Source: an uncultured Pelagibacteraceae bacterium
GTDB lineage: Bacteria; Pseudomonadota; Alphaproteobacteria; Pelagibacterales; Pelagibacteraceae
DNA: 64,000 bases
Assembly (NCBI GenBank): GCA_902634485.1
Contig: CACPKA010000002.1
Location: forward strand, 17,169-81,168
Direction: 5' to 3'
Position 1 is the first letter of the stretch. Each line of letters opens with the position of its first letter. The notes under the pieces were generated by a model. That model worked only from the letters and a program-made list of their open reading frames with translations, was not told the DNA's origin and did not search any database. The translations under genes and the position numbers were made by a program. This document shows positions 49,788-60,339 of this stretch, one piece after another.

Positions 49788-52407
49788 AAAAATTTTTCTA
49801 TTATTGATTATTGTTTATTCCTTATTTATTGGAAGTAAAATTTTTGCAGATGAAATATTTTTTGAAACTCCCGAAATAGAAACTTTTGAAAATGGAAATA
49901 TAATTAAAGCAAATAAGGGTGGAAAAGCAGTGATCGATAAATCTACAGAAATAATTGCTGATAGTTTTGAATATAATAAAAATACTAAAATACTTACTGC
50001 CAATGGTAATGCAAGCGGATTCGATCTTTTAAATAATGTTATAATTAAAGCAGACAAATTGCTATATGATAAATTTAATTTTATTTTTACCGCTAAAGGA
50101 AAGTCTGAAGCTGTAAATAATCAAAATAAAATTTCTATTAAAGCGGACGAACTTGAATATAATAAAAAAAAAACAAAGTATATTGCAAAAAATAATGTAA
50201 AAGTTGACGATAAGGATAATAATATTTTTACAGAAGCTGAAAAAATAACTTATTTACCTAAAGAAGAAAAAATTTTTACTGAAGGAATTACAAAAATAAT
50301 TATTGAAAATGCATATACTATAAATTCTAAAAATGTTCTTTGGTTAAGAAATAAAAAACAATTTTCTTCAGATAATTTTACTACTTTCGAAGATACAGAA
50401 AAAAATTTTTACACTTCTGAAAACTTTAGATATCAAAGTGAAAAAAAGCTACTTAGAGGAAAAAATGTTACTATGAAATCAAATAATGAAGATGAATACT
50501 TTTTTTCTGACGTTCTGATTGATATTGAAACAAACGAAATTCATGGTAAAGATCTAGAGGTAAATTTTAAGAAAGATTCATTTGGCAATATAGATAATGA
50601 GCCAAGATTAAAAGGTAATAAAGCCTCTTCAAATAAAAATATTACAACTGTTTCCAAAGGAGTCTTTACTACTTGTAAAAAAAGAGAAAATGAAAAGTGT
50701 CCTCCTTGGGTTGTCGAAGCTAAAGAGGCTAAGCATGATAAAAATAAAAAAACTATTTATTATAAAAATGCATGGTTAAAAATTTATGATGTACCAGTAC
50801 TTTACTATCCATATTTCTTTCATCCAGACCCCTCTGTAAAACGCCAATCAGGTTTTTTAACACCTCAGATAGGCGACTCTCAGACACTTGGGTCCTCTGC
50901 CTATATACCTTATTTTTATGTAATATCTGATAAACAAGATTTAACTTTGAAACCTAGAATTTTTACAGATAATAAATTTTCAATGCAAACTGAATATAGA
51001 AAGGTAAGTAAAAAAGCTAATCATATTTTTGATGTTAGTTTAACTCAAGGTCATGACTCATCAAAAAGCGATAAAAATGATTCTAGAAGTCACTTTTTTT
51101 CAAATTCAATTATTGATTTAGAATTTTCAACTTTCGATATAAGTAACCTTGAAATTCAACTACAAAAAGCCTCGAATGATACGTATTTAAAATTATTTAA
51201 TTTAGAATCTCCTCTTTTTGGAAATGAGAGAAATTCTTCTGAAGTTTCTATTTTAAATTCTTTTATTAATTTAACAGCAAGCAAAGAAGATTTAGATTTT
51301 AATGCTTCGCTAGAGGTTTATGAAAAATTAGATGCAGCAAATAGTGATAGATATGAATTTATTCTTCCTAATTATAATTTAAACAAAAAAATAAATAAAT
51401 TTAATTCATTAGATGGCAATTTAACTTTTAGTTCTACTGGATCACAACATATATACGACACCGATATATTAGAAACTCAAATAATTAATGATTTATTATT
51501 TAAATCAAATGATAAATATCTATCGAATGGTATTAAAAATAATTATAATTTATTGTTAAAAAATGTGAATTCTGATGGCAATAATTCATCTAAAATTTCT
51601 AACAAGTTAAAAAGTGAAGTACTTTCGTCTTTTATTTTTGAAACTTCATATCCATTGCTTAGCGAGGGCATAAAATTTGATAACTATTTAACTCCAAAAA
51701 TGTCTTTACGGTATAGCCCCAATAAAATGAAAAATTTAAAAAAAGAAGATAGAAGAATTGATATAAATAATATTTTTTCAATAGATAGAATTGGTTTTTC
51801 AAATACAGTTGAAACCGGCCAATCAATTACTATTGGAGGAGAATATAAAAAAACTAGAAAAACTGAAGATCTTCCAGAAGATGTTTTAGAAATTGGTCTT
51901 GCAACTGTATTCCGTGATGAAATTAATGAAAGAATGCCAGAGTCTAGTTCTTTGGGAAATAAATCTTCAAATGTTGTCGGATATTTGGGAGTTACGCCTA
52001 ACAATTTCTTTAACTCTAGCTATAATTTTGCTTTAGATAATAATTTAGATAAATTTAAGTATCACGACATTACTGCTCAATTTACAGTAAATAATTTTGT
52101 AACATCATTTAAATACATCGAAGAGAAAGACAATGTTGGAGATGAAAATTATATTCAGAATACTACTGCTTATAATTTTGATGAAAATAACTCTATTTCA
52201 TTTTCTACTAGAAAAAATAAAAAAATTGACTTAACAGAATTTTATGATTTAGTTTACCAATACAAAAATGACTGTCTAACAGCTTCAATAGAATATAATA
52301 AAGAATTTTATAGAGATAGCGACATAGAGCCGACAGAGCAGCTTTTCTTTTCTTTAACCATAGTCCCTCTAGGGTCATATGAAACAAAAAATGTACTTCC
52401 AAAATAA
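49777..52407 (+). CDS. lptD: LPS assembly outer-membrane protein LptD
   Basis: Signal peptide; OstA repeats 'ADSFEYNKNTKILTANGNA'; 'VPVLYYPYFFHPDPSVKRQSGFLTPQIGDS'. Confidence 0.95.
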   Translation: MKNKKIFLLLIIVYSLFIGSKIFADEIFFETPEIETFENGNIIKANKGGKAVIDKSTEIIADSFEYNKNTKILTANGNASGFDLLNNVIIKADKLLYDKFNFIFTAKGKSEAVNNQNKISIKADELEYNKKKTKYIAKNNVKVDDKDNNIFTEAEKITYLPKEEKIFTEGITKIIIENAYTINSKNVLWLRNKKQFSSDNFTTFEDTEKNFYTSENFRYQSEKKLLRGKNVTMKSNNEDEYFFSDVLIDIETNEIHGKDLEVNFKKDSFGNIDNEPRLKGNKASSNKNITTVSKGVFTTCKKRENEKCPPWVVEAKEAKHDKNKKTIYYKNAWLKIYDVPVLYYPYFFHPDPSVKRQSGFLTPQIGDSQTLGSSAYIPYFYVISDKQDLTLKPRIFTDNKFSMQTEYRKVSKKANHIFDVSLTQGHDSSKSDKNDSRSHFFSNSIIDLEFSTFDISNLEIQLQKASNDTYLKLFNLESPLFGNERNSSEVSILNSFINLTASKEDLDFNASLEVYEKLDAANSDRYEFILPNYNLNKKINKFNSLDGNLTFSSTGSQHIYDTDILETQIINDLLFKSNDKYLSNGIKNNYNLLLKNVNSDGNNSSKISNKLKSEVLSSFIFETSYPLLSEGIKFDNYLTPKMSLRYSPNKMKNLKKEDRRIDINNIFSIDRIGFSNTVETGQSITIGGEYKKTRKTEDLPEDVLEIGLATVFRDEINERMPESSSLGNKSSNVVGYLGVTPNNFFNSSYNFALDNNLDKFKYHDITAQFTVNNFVTSFKYIEEKDNVGDENYIQNTTAYNFDENNSISFSTRKNKKIDLTEFYDLVYQYKNDCLTASIEYNKEFYRDSDIEPTEQLFFSLTIVPLGSYETKNVLPK

Positions 52408-53334
52408 ATGAGATTTTTAATAATAATATTTTTTTTTAATATTTTTCTTTCTAACTTTGTTTTTGCAATGGAATCATTTGTAGTTTTAAAAGTAAATAAC
52501 CAAATAATTACAAATGTAGATATAGATGATGAATACAGATATCTAATTACACTGAGTCCCGGTTTACAAGAAGTAGAACAAAAAAAAGTAATGAATCTTG
52601 CAAAAGAGTCAATAATAAGGGAAAAAATAAAAATTAATGAATTAGTTAAACATTTTGACTTAGACGTAGAAAATAAATTTATTGATCGAATTATTACTAA
52701 TTTTTATAAAAAGCTAGGTATGCAAAGTAAAACGGAGTTTAAAAATTATTTAAATAAAAATAATTTAAAATATGAAGATATTAAAAAAAAGATATCTATA
52801 GAAGCTGCTTGGAATGATCTAATTTATAAAAAATTTTCTAAAAGAATTGAAATTGATGAAGAAGGAATTAAAAAAAAAATAAATAAAATAATATCTGAAA
52901 CTGAAGAACAGAATGTATATAAATTATCAGAAATCCTTTTTACATCTGAAAACTATGATGATCTTCAAAAAAAATACAAAGTAATAAAAAATAGTATTAT
53001 AGAAATAGGTTTTAATAATACTGCTAATATTCATAGTATATCTGATAGTGCTAAATTGGGTGGAAACGTAGGATGGATAAATGAGTCACAGCTTAATGAA
53101 ACTATTATAAACGAAATTAAAGGGTTAAATATTAACGAATACACAAAACCTATCACTATTCCTGGTGGTTTTTTAATTGTTAAATTAGAAAATAAAAAAA
53201 AAGAAAAAAATAACATAAATTTTGATGAAGAATTTAATAAGCTGATATCAAGAGAAACTAATTCACAACTTAAACAATTTTCAGAAATATATTTTAAAAA
53301 AGTTAAAAAAAATTCAGTAATAGATGAGAAATAA
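52408..53334 (+). CDS. surA: SurA-like peptidyl-prolyl isomerase
   Basis: Signal peptide, 'VVLKVNNQIITNVDIDDEYRY', parvulin-like 'GGNVGWINESQLN'. Confidence 0.88.
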   Translation: MRFLIIIFFFNIFLSNFVFAMESFVVLKVNNQIITNVDIDDEYRYLITLSPGLQEVEQKKVMNLAKESIIREKIKINELVKHFDLDVENKFIDRIITNFYKKLGMQSKTEFKNYLNKNNLKYEDIKKKISIEAAWNDLIYKKFSKRIEIDEEGIKKKINKIISETEEQNVYKLSEILFTSENYDDLQKKYKVIKNSIIEIGFNNTANIHSISDSAKLGGNVGWINESQLNETIINEIKGLNINEYTKPITIPGGFLIVKLENKKKEKNNINFDEEFNKLISRETNSQLKQFSEIYFKKVKKNSVIDEK

Positions 53335-54304
53335 ACCAATTATAATCGTTTCGGGTGAGCCATATAGTGTTTTCTTAGAAATTTTTTTTAAAACATTTAA
53401 AAAAAAAATTTATCAAAAATGCAAGAATCCATTAATTTTGATTGGATCACAAAAAATAATAATGATGCAAATGAAAAAATTAGGATTTTCACTTAAAATT
53501 AATTTGATTAAACCAGATTTGCTCCAAAAATATAAACTAGATAATAAAAAAATAAATTTAATAGATGTTAATTTAAATTTCAAAAAACCTTTCGGAAAAA
53601 TAACTTCAAAATCTTCCAAATATATAAATGAATGTTTTAATATAGGTATAAATATAATGAAAAAAAAATTAGGATATGCATTAATAAATGGACCTATCTC
53701 AAAAAAATATTTTCTTAAAGGAAGGTTTGAAGGAATTACAGAATATTTAGCCTATAAAACTTATAAACAAAAAAATGTGGCCATGTTGATTTATAACAAA
53801 TTATTATCAGTCTGTCCGGTTACGACTCATATACCTTTGAAAAATGTTCATAAAAAGATTTCTTCAAAACTAATATTAGATAAAATTATTTTAATAAATG
53901 AATTTTATAAAAAAAAAATTGGAAAAAATCCTAAAATTGCAGTCACAGGTTTAAATCCTCATTGCGAATCTAACTTGATTGATAGTGAGGAAAAAAAAAT
54001 AATTTATCCTGCAATAAAAATGGCTTTAAAACGTAAAATAAATTTGAAAGGCCCCTTTCCTGCAGATACTTTATTTATGAAAAATAATATAAATAAATTT
54101 AATGTTGTTGTTGGCATGTATCATGACCAGGTAATAACTGCTCTAAAAACTATACACAATTTTAACGCAATAAATATAACATTAGGATTACCCTTCATAA
54201 GAATTTCCCCTGACCATGGTACAAATAATCAAATGTTAGGAAAAAATAAGTCTGACCCTACAAGTTTAATAGAGGCTATTAATTTTCTTAAAAAAACTAA
54301 ATGA
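53324..54304 (+). CDS. pdxA: 4-hydroxythreonine-4-phosphate dehydrogenase
   Basis: 'KIAVTGLNPHCESN', 'GPFPADTLF', 'GMYHDQVITALK', 'ISPDHGTNNQMLG'. Confidence 0.95.
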   Translation: MRNKPIIIVSGEPYSVFLEIFFKTFKKKIYQKCKNPLILIGSQKIIMMQMKKLGFSLKINLIKPDLLQKYKLDNKKINLIDVNLNFKKPFGKITSKSSKYINECFNIGINIMKKKLGYALINGPISKKYFLKGRFEGITEYLAYKTYKQKNVAMLIYNKLLSVCPVTTHIPLKNVHKKISSKLILDKIILINEFYKKKIGKNPKIAVTGLNPHCESNLIDSEEKKIIYPAIKMALKRKINLKGPFPADTLFMKNNINKFNVVVGMYHDQVITALKTIHNFNAINITLGLPFIRISPDHGTNNQMLGKNKSDPTSLIEAINFLKKTK

Positions 54305-55092
54305 AATTTAAGCCAAAAAAAAGTTTAGGACAAAATTTTTTATCAGACCAAAATATAATTAATTCAATAATAAGTACTGCAAATATTAACAAAGAAAGTA
54401 TTGTTTTAGAGATAGGACCAGGAACTGGCAATTTAACCAAATCTATTTTAAAAAAAAACCCAAAAAAATTAATTGTAGTTGAAAAAGATAAGGAGCTTTC
54501 AAATTTTCTTTATGAAAAATTTAATAACAAGATATCTGTTATAAATAAAGATATTTTAAATATTAAACTAAATAGTGAAAATAATGAAAATATTATTGTA
54601 TTTGGTAATTTGCCATATAACATTTCTACTGAAATATTAGTAAATTGGATAAAAGATAAAGATAAATTCAAATGTAGTAAAAAACTTATACTAATGTTTC
54701 AAAAAGAAGTTGCTGACAGAATATTAGCAAAAACAAATTCAAAAGCTTATGGAAGATTAACAGTATTTTCAAATTGGAAATATGAAATAAAAAAAGAATT
54801 TGATATTAGTCCTAACTGTTTTTTTCCTAAACCTAAAATTTTTAGTACTTTACTTACATTCACTCCGAAAAAAAAAATTTTTCGTATTAAAAATCCAGAA
54901 AATCTTGAAAAAATATCTAGAATTTTTTTTAATCAAAGAAGAAAAATGATCAAAAATCCTTTGAAACAAATATTTAAAAATCCAAAAATAGTTATTGATA
55001 AACTTGAATTAAATCAAAATCTTAGACCACAAAATTTAAATCCACTAACTTATTTTAAAATTACTGAAGAATTTGAAAATTTAATCAATTAA
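54301..55092 (+). CDS. ksgA: 16S rRNA dimethyladenosine transferase
   Basis: '[15 protein letters not shown]', '[12 protein letters not shown]', '[14 protein letters not shown]', '[13 protein letters not shown]'. Confidence 0.97.
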   Translation: MKFKPKKSLGQNFLSDQNIINSIISTANINKESIVLEIGPGTGNLTKSILKKNPKKLIVVEKDKELSNFLYEKFNNKISVINKDILNIKLNSENNENIIVFGNLPYNISTEILVNWIKDKDKFKCSKKLILMFQKEVADRILAKTNSKAYGRLTVFSNWKYEIKKEFDISPNCFFPKPKIFSTLLTFTPKKKIFRIKNPENLEKISRIFFNQRRKMIKNPLKQIFKNPKIVIDKLELNQNLRPQNLNPLTYFKITEEFENLIN

Positions 55093-55713
55093 TTGATTAA
55101 CGTGTTTTTTTATTATATCAACATTGTATGTATTGCTGGTATTATTTATTTCTGATTTAATTATTTTATTAACTTCTTTATAACAACTATTTAGATCATC
55201 ATTTATAACTACATAATCATAGTCTACCCAGTGAAGAACATCTTTTCCAAATTGTCTCATTCTTTCTTCGGCAATAAGTTTATCTTTCATATCTCTATTA
55301 GATAACCTTTCAAATAAAACTTTTTTGCTGGGAGGTAAAATAAAAAAAGTTATAAGTTTATACTTAAGATTTTTTTCTTTTATTTGTTTTGTTCCTTGCC
55401 AATCAATATCAAAAATAACATTTTTACCTTTTTCAAGGCTATTAATAACTGGTGTTTTTGTTGTTCCATAAAAATTATTAAATACTCTTGCGTGCTCTAA
55501 AAATTCATCATTTTGTACTAATAATTTAAATTCTTCTTCATCTACAAAAAAATAATCTTTTGCATTAACTTCATTTTCTCTTGGTTTTCTTGTGGTATGT
55601 GAAACTGAGATCGTATAATTTTCGCTATCAGAAAGTAGTTTTGTAATAGTAGTTTTGCCAGCTCCTGACGGTGATGACAGAATAATCATTATTCCATCTT
55701 CTCTTGAGGACAT
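55081..55713 (-). CDS. gmk: Guanylate kinase
   Basis: '[19 protein letters not shown]', '[22 protein letters not shown]'. Confidence 0.97.
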   Translation of the reverse strand: MSSREDGIMIILSSPSGAGKTTITKLLSDSENYTISVSHTTRKPRENEVNAKDYFFVDEEEFKLLVQNDEFLEHARVFNNFYGTTKTPVINSLEKGKNVIFDIDWQGTKQIKEKNLKYKLITFFILPPSKKVLFERLSNRDMKDKLIAEERMRQFGKDVLHWVDYDYVVINDDLNSCYKEVNKIIKSEINNTSNTYNVDIIKKHVNQLID

Positions 55714-55724
55714 TTAATTTATTA

Positions 55725-55964
55725 TTAGTTGTTTTTACTCTCTATAAATTTGATCGCATCACCAACAGTTAATATCTTTTCTGCTTCATTGTCTGAAATC
55801 TCTGAACCGAACTCTTCTTCAAAAGCCATTACCAATTCTACAGTATCTAGACTGTCTGCTCCCAAATCATCAATAAAACTAGATTCTTCTGTTACTTTTG
55901 CTTCATCTATACCTAAATGGTCTGCAACTATTTTTTTTACTTTGCTTGAAATATCATCTGACAT
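55725..55964 (-). CDS. acpP: Acyl carrier protein
   Basis: '[22 protein letters not shown]'. Confidence 0.98.
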   Translation of the reverse strand: MSDDISSKVKKIVADHLGIDEAKVTEESSFIDDLGADSLDTVELVMAFEEEFGSEISDNEAEKILTVGDAIKFIESKNN

Positions 55965-56012
55965 TTTGTTCCTTTATGTTTTATTTTGTTAATAAATTAA
56001 TACTCAGCTTTG

Positions 56013-56747
56013 TCAACCCATATACATGCCACCATTAACATGTATTGTTTCACCTGTTATATATGATGCAGCGTCTGATGATAAAAAAGCAACAGTATTT
56101 GAGACATCTTCACCAGATCCCAGTCTTGACATAGGTATTCTCGAAGTTAAAACAGCTTTAACGCTTTCAACAATATTATCTGTCATTCTAGATTTAATAA
56201 ATCCTGGGGATACACAATTTACAGTAATATTTTTCCTAGCATATTCAATTGCTAAACTTTTTGACATTCCTATTATGCCTGCTTTAGAGGCAGAATAGTT
56301 TGCTTGCCCTAAATTTCCAGTATGGCCCACTACTGATGTAATATTGACTATTCTACCATACTTGTTTTTAAGCATTTTTTTTACAGCATGTTTGCAAAGT
56401 AAAAATGTGGATCCTAAATTTACGTCAATTACTTTTTTCCATTCATCGTCTTTCATTCTCAATGACAAATTATCCATATTTATTCCAGCATTATTAATTA
56501 ATATATCTAGACCTGATAGCTGTGATGAAACATTTTCAATGAATTCTTCTATTTTAGAATGATCAGAAATATCAAATTTTAAAACATTTATACTTGGAAA
56601 ATTTCTTTTAAGTACATCTAATTTTTCATTTTTTGTTCCTGTTGCTAATACATTTCCATTTAATGATATAAATTTTTTAACCAATTCTGCTCCTATGCCC
56701 CCTGTAGCACCGGTAATTAAAATTTTTTTATTTGTAAAATCAATCAT
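56013..56747 (-). CDS. fabG: 3-oxoacyl-ACP reductase
   Basis: 'ILITGATGGIGAELVKKF', 'NYSASKAGIIGMSKSLAIEYARKNITVNCVSPGFI'. Confidence 0.97.
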   Translation of the reverse strand: MIDFTNKKILITGATGGIGAELVKKFISLNGNVLATGTKNEKLDVLKRNFPSINVLKFDISDHSKIEEFIENVSSQLSGLDILINNAGINMDNLSLRMKDDEWKKVIDVNLGSTFLLCKHAVKKMLKNKYGRIVNITSVVGHTGNLGQANYSASKAGIIGMSKSLAIEYARKNITVNCVSPGFIKSRMTDNIVESVKAVLTSRIPMSRLGSGEDVSNTVAFLSSDAASYITGETIHVNGGMYMG

Positions 56748-57672
56748 GAATGTTTATTTTTTTAATATCATCTTCTGTATTTATAGAATCTACTATAACA
56801 TTTCTATCTATTCTTTTTACAAGTCCTGATAAAACTTTTCCTGGTCCAATTTCTATAAATTTATTTACACCTTTTTTAATCATTAAATTAACACTTTCCC
56901 TCCATCTAACTCTACTTTCAATTTGTTTAATTAACAAATTTTTTAAAGTTTCAGAATCGCTAACTTCTTGACTTGTTACATTGGATATTAATATATTTTT
57001 TGGGCTTTTAAAATCAGATTTTTTTATTTCATTATCCATTATTTTTGTTGCGTTGCTCATAAGTTTACAGTGAAATGGTGCACTTACTGATAATTTTATA
57101 CTTTTAATATTATTTTTTTTTAAATCTTGCATTAACAAATCTAAATCTTGATTTTTTCCACTTGCAACTAATTGTCCTTCTGAATTATCATTTGCAATAT
57201 AACATTTATAATTATTAATATTATCATTTATAATTTTCTCTATAATTTCAAGTTTGCTGCCTAAAATTGCAACCATTCCTCCCTCTCCCTTTGGTACAGC
57301 ATCTTGCATAGACTTACCTCTAACTTTTAAAAGTTTTAATGTTTCGGAAAAACTTAAAGCTTCTGCACAAGCTAAAGCTGTATACTCACCAAGAGAATGT
57401 CCAGCAAAGTAATTTGCTTTATTTAAATTTATATTATAATTTTTTTTAATTAATTGAAAAATAGAGAAGCCTACAAGAAAAATAGCTGGCTGAGTATTTG
57501 CAGTCAAATCTAATTCATTTTTTGGACCATTTAAAATTAAGTTGCTTAAAGAAAAGTTAAGAACTTCATCCGCTTCTTTAAATATTTCCTTCACAGAACT
57601 GAAATTATCATATAAATCTTTTGCCATTCCTACTGATTGGGATCCTTGCCCTGGAAAGATAACTGAAAACAT
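56740..57672 (-). CDS. fabD: Malonyl-CoA:ACP transacylase
   Basis: 'VIFPGQGSQSVGMAKDL', 'FAGHSLGEYTAL', 'APFHCKLM', 'FIEIGPGKVLSGLVKRI'. Confidence 0.97.
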   Translation of the reverse strand: MFSVIFPGQGSQSVGMAKDLYDNFSSVKEIFKEADEVLNFSLSNLILNGPKNELDLTANTQPAIFLVGFSIFQLIKKNYNINLNKANYFAGHSLGEYTALACAEALSFSETLKLLKVRGKSMQDAVPKGEGGMVAILGSKLEIIEKIINDNINNYKCYIANDNSEGQLVASGKNQDLDLLMQDLKKNNIKSIKLSVSAPFHCKLMSNATKIMDNEIKKSDFKSPKNILISNVTSQEVSDSETLKNLLIKQIESRVRWRESVNLMIKKGVNKFIEIGPGKVLSGLVKRIDRNVIVDSINTEDDIKKINIHD

Positions 57673-57738
57673 TAATATTTTTGTGTTGTAATTAAATAAT
57701 TATAATAGTATATCCTCACATTTTATAAAAGAATAATA

Positions 57739-58089
57739 ATGAATTTATACGAACACACAATAATTGCAAAACAGGATGTTAGCCCTGGTCAAATAAAACA
57801 GTTAATAGAAAAATATTCAAAAATAGTTGAAAAGTCAGAAGGCAGTATTGTTAAAACTGAAAATTGGGGTTTGTTGGACCTTTCCTACATTATAAATAAA
57901 AATAAAAAAGGTAATTACATTCATTTTAAAATAGAAGGTCAAAGTAAAGTTATTCTAGAATTAGAAAAAAGTGAAAAGATTGATAAAAATCTTCTAAAAT
58001 ATATGACAATAAAAGTCAAAAAATTTGATTTAGAAACAAATTATTTTCAAACAAATAAAGATAAAAACTCAGATAAAAATAAATTCTAA
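57739..58089 (+). CDS. rpsF: 30S ribosomal protein S6
   Basis: '[26 protein letters not shown]', '[21 protein letters not shown]'. Confidence 0.97.
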   Translation: MNLYEHTIIAKQDVSPGQIKQLIEKYSKIVEKSEGSIVKTENWGLLDLSYIINKNKKGNYIHFKIEGQSKVILELEKSEKIDKNLLKYMTIKVKKFDLETNYFQTNKDKNSDKNKF

Positions 58090-58364
58090 TGGTTAAAAAA
58101 AGAAAAAACACTGGAAAAAAAGGAAGACAAAGTAACTTCGCAAAGTTAAGTATTTTTCAACCACAAAAATATAAATTTAAAAGAAATTGCCCTTTGTCAG
58201 GAAAAGGTGCTCCTATAATTGATTATAAAAATATAAGACTACTTAAAAAATATGTATCTGAAAATGGAAAAATACTTCCTTCAAGAATAACTTCGGTAAG
58301 TCAAAAAAAACAAAGAGAACTATCTTTATCAATTAAACGAGCAAGAAATTTAGCTTTAATATAA
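58089..58364 (+). CDS. rpsR: 30S ribosomal protein S18
   Basis: '[59 protein letters not shown]'. Confidence 0.97.
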   Translation: MVKKRKNTGKKGRQSNFAKLSIFQPQKYKFKRNCPLSGKGAPIIDYKNIRLLKKYVSENGKILPSRITSVSQKKQRELSLSIKRARNLALI

Positions 58365-58819
58365 TGAAAGTAATTTTATTAGAAAATTTAGTAAAAATTG
58401 GATCAATAGGAGATATTATTGATGTTAAAAGAGGTTTTGCTAGAAATTATCTTATTGCTTCAAAAAAAGCATTATATGCTTCAAAAGAAAATATAAAAGA
58501 AGTTGATAAAATAAAGAAAGATTTAAACAAAAAGGATCTAGAAAAAAAGAAAATTGCAAAAGATATCTCTGAAAAAATAAATAAAAAAGAGTATCTATTT
58601 AAAAAACATAGCACTGAGAATAATGAACTTTACGGATCAGTTAAACCTACTGAAATTTCAAAAACAATTTCAGAATTAGAAAAATTAGATATTAAACCTT
58701 CAATGATACAACTCTTAAAAGAAATTAAATCCTTAGGAGATTTTAAGGTTAAAATAAATTTACATTCAGAGGTTCAGGCTGAAATTAATATTAAAGTAGA
58801 ACCATTAGAAAATATTTAA
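58364..58819 (+). CDS. rplI: 50S ribosomal protein L9
   Basis: '[37 protein letters not shown]'. Confidence 0.98.
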   Translation: MKVILLENLVKIGSIGDIIDVKRGFARNYLIASKKALYASKENIKEVDKIKKDLNKKDLEKKKIAKDISEKINKKEYLFKKHSTENNELYGSVKPTEISKTISELEKLDIKPSMIQLLKEIKSLGDFKVKINLHSEVQAEINIKVEPLENI

Positions 58820-58895
58820 TAACAAACTTATACAATTTTTTCCCCAATAAATAATATTGATTGTATTATTTAACTCTTAGTGTAATTTTTTATAT

Positions 58896-60314
58896 ATGAT
58901 CAACAAAAGATTAAATGTTGTTAAAAATAATTTTGAAGAACTTCCAAATAATATTGAAGCTGAACAATCTGTAATTGGTACAATATTAGTATCTAATGAA
59001 ATTTTTGATGAAATAAATACAATAATTTCAAATATTAACTTTTATGACCCAATGCATCAAAAAATATTTAGTGCAATTGAAAGCCTTATTTATAAAGGCA
59101 TGTTAGCGAATCCTATAACTTTAAAAAATTATTTTGAAAACGAAAAGGATGATATTAATGTTCCAGACTATTTGGTTAAAGTTACAAAGTTTTCTACTTC
59201 TTCTCGTCAAGCAATCGAATATTCAAAAATTATTTATGATATGTATGTGAGAAGAGAATTAATAAAAATATCCGAAAACACAATTGATACTGCTAAATTA
59301 AAAGATTTAAATGTTAGTGGACAAAATATAATTGAAAATTCTGAAAAGCTATTGTTTGACTTGGCTGAAAAAGGATCTTTTAACTCATCTCTCGTTAAAT
59401 TTGATGAAGCTTTAAAATTTACAATTGAAATGGCTTCAAATGCATACAAAAATGAAGAAGGTATAGTAGGTGTCCCTACTGGGCTTAGAGATTTAGATGA
59501 TAGACTCGGGGGTCTACACAAATCAGATTTAATAATTATAGCTGGAAGGCCTTCAATGGGAAAAACAGCTTTGGCTACCAATATAGCTTTTAATGCGGCA
59601 AAAAAAATTCAAGAGGCAAAAAAAAAGTCATCAATTGCCTTTTTTTCTCTTGAGATGTCCTCTGAGCAATTATCAACAAGAATATTAGCAGAACAATCAA
59701 GAATAAAATCAAATGATATCAGGAGAGGAAGAATATCAGATGAAGAATTTGATAAATTTATTGAAACTTCAAAAAATATTTCTGAACTACCTTTATATAT
59801 AGATGAAACCCCAGCTATTAGTATTGCTGCGGTAAGCAATAGAGCTAGAAGAATAAAAAGGCTATTTGGACTTGATATGATTGTGATTGATTACATACAG
59901 TTAATGAGAGCAACAAATACTAAAGACGGGAGAGTTCAGGAAATATCTGAAATAACTCAAGGACTAAAAGCCTTAGCTAAAGAACTAGCTGTTCCAGTTT
60001 TAGCTTTATCACAATTATCAAGAGCTGTTGAACAAAGAGATGATAAAAAACCTCAACTTTCAGATTTAAGAGAGTCTGGATCTATTGAGCAAGATGCAGA
60101 TGTAGTGATGTTTGTTTATAGAGAAGCATATTATCTTGAAAGAAAAGAGCCTAGAGCTGCAACTGTAGATCATGCAGAATGGCAGGCAAAAATGAATGAA
60201 ATATCAAATTTAGCTGAAATTATAATAAGTAAACAAAGACATGGTCCTACTGGCAATGTTAATTTAGAATTTGAGGCTATGTTTACTAAATTTAAAGATA
60301 TTCAAAATAACTAA
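58896..60314 (+). CDS. dnaB: Replicative DNA helicase
   Basis: 'LPNNIEAEQSVIGTILV', 'IIAGRPSMGKTALATNIAFNAA', 'ALSQLSRAVEQRDDKKPQLSDLRESGSIEQDADVVMFVYRE'. Confidence 0.98.
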   Translation: MINKRLNVVKNNFEELPNNIEAEQSVIGTILVSNEIFDEINTIISNINFYDPMHQKIFSAIESLIYKGMLANPITLKNYFENEKDDINVPDYLVKVTKFSTSSRQAIEYSKIIYDMYVRRELIKISENTIDTAKLKDLNVSGQNIIENSEKLLFDLAEKGSFNSSLVKFDEALKFTIEMASNAYKNEEGIVGVPTGLRDLDDRLGGLHKSDLIIIAGRPSMGKTALATNIAFNAAKKIQEAKKKSSIAFFSLEMSSEQLSTRILAEQSRIKSNDIRRGRISDEEFDKFIETSKNISELPLYIDETPAISIAAVSNRARRIKRLFGLDMIVIDYIQLMRATNTKDGRVQEISEITQGLKALAKELAVPVLALSQLSRAVEQRDDKKPQLSDLRESGSIEQDADVVMFVYREAYYLERKEPRAATVDHAEWQAKMNEISNLAEIIISKQRHGPTGNVNLEFEAMFTKFKDIQNN

Positions 60315-60339
60315 ATTAAAATATATATTTTCTTAGTAA

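Noticed and set aside
55729-57000. Plus-strand ORFs opposite acpP, fabG and fabD
   Set aside because: Antisense to highly conserved housekeeping genes
57701-57706. TATAAT -10 box upstream of rpsF
   Set aside because: Good -10 hexamer, but no -35 at proper spacing in a very AT-rich gap; not specific enough
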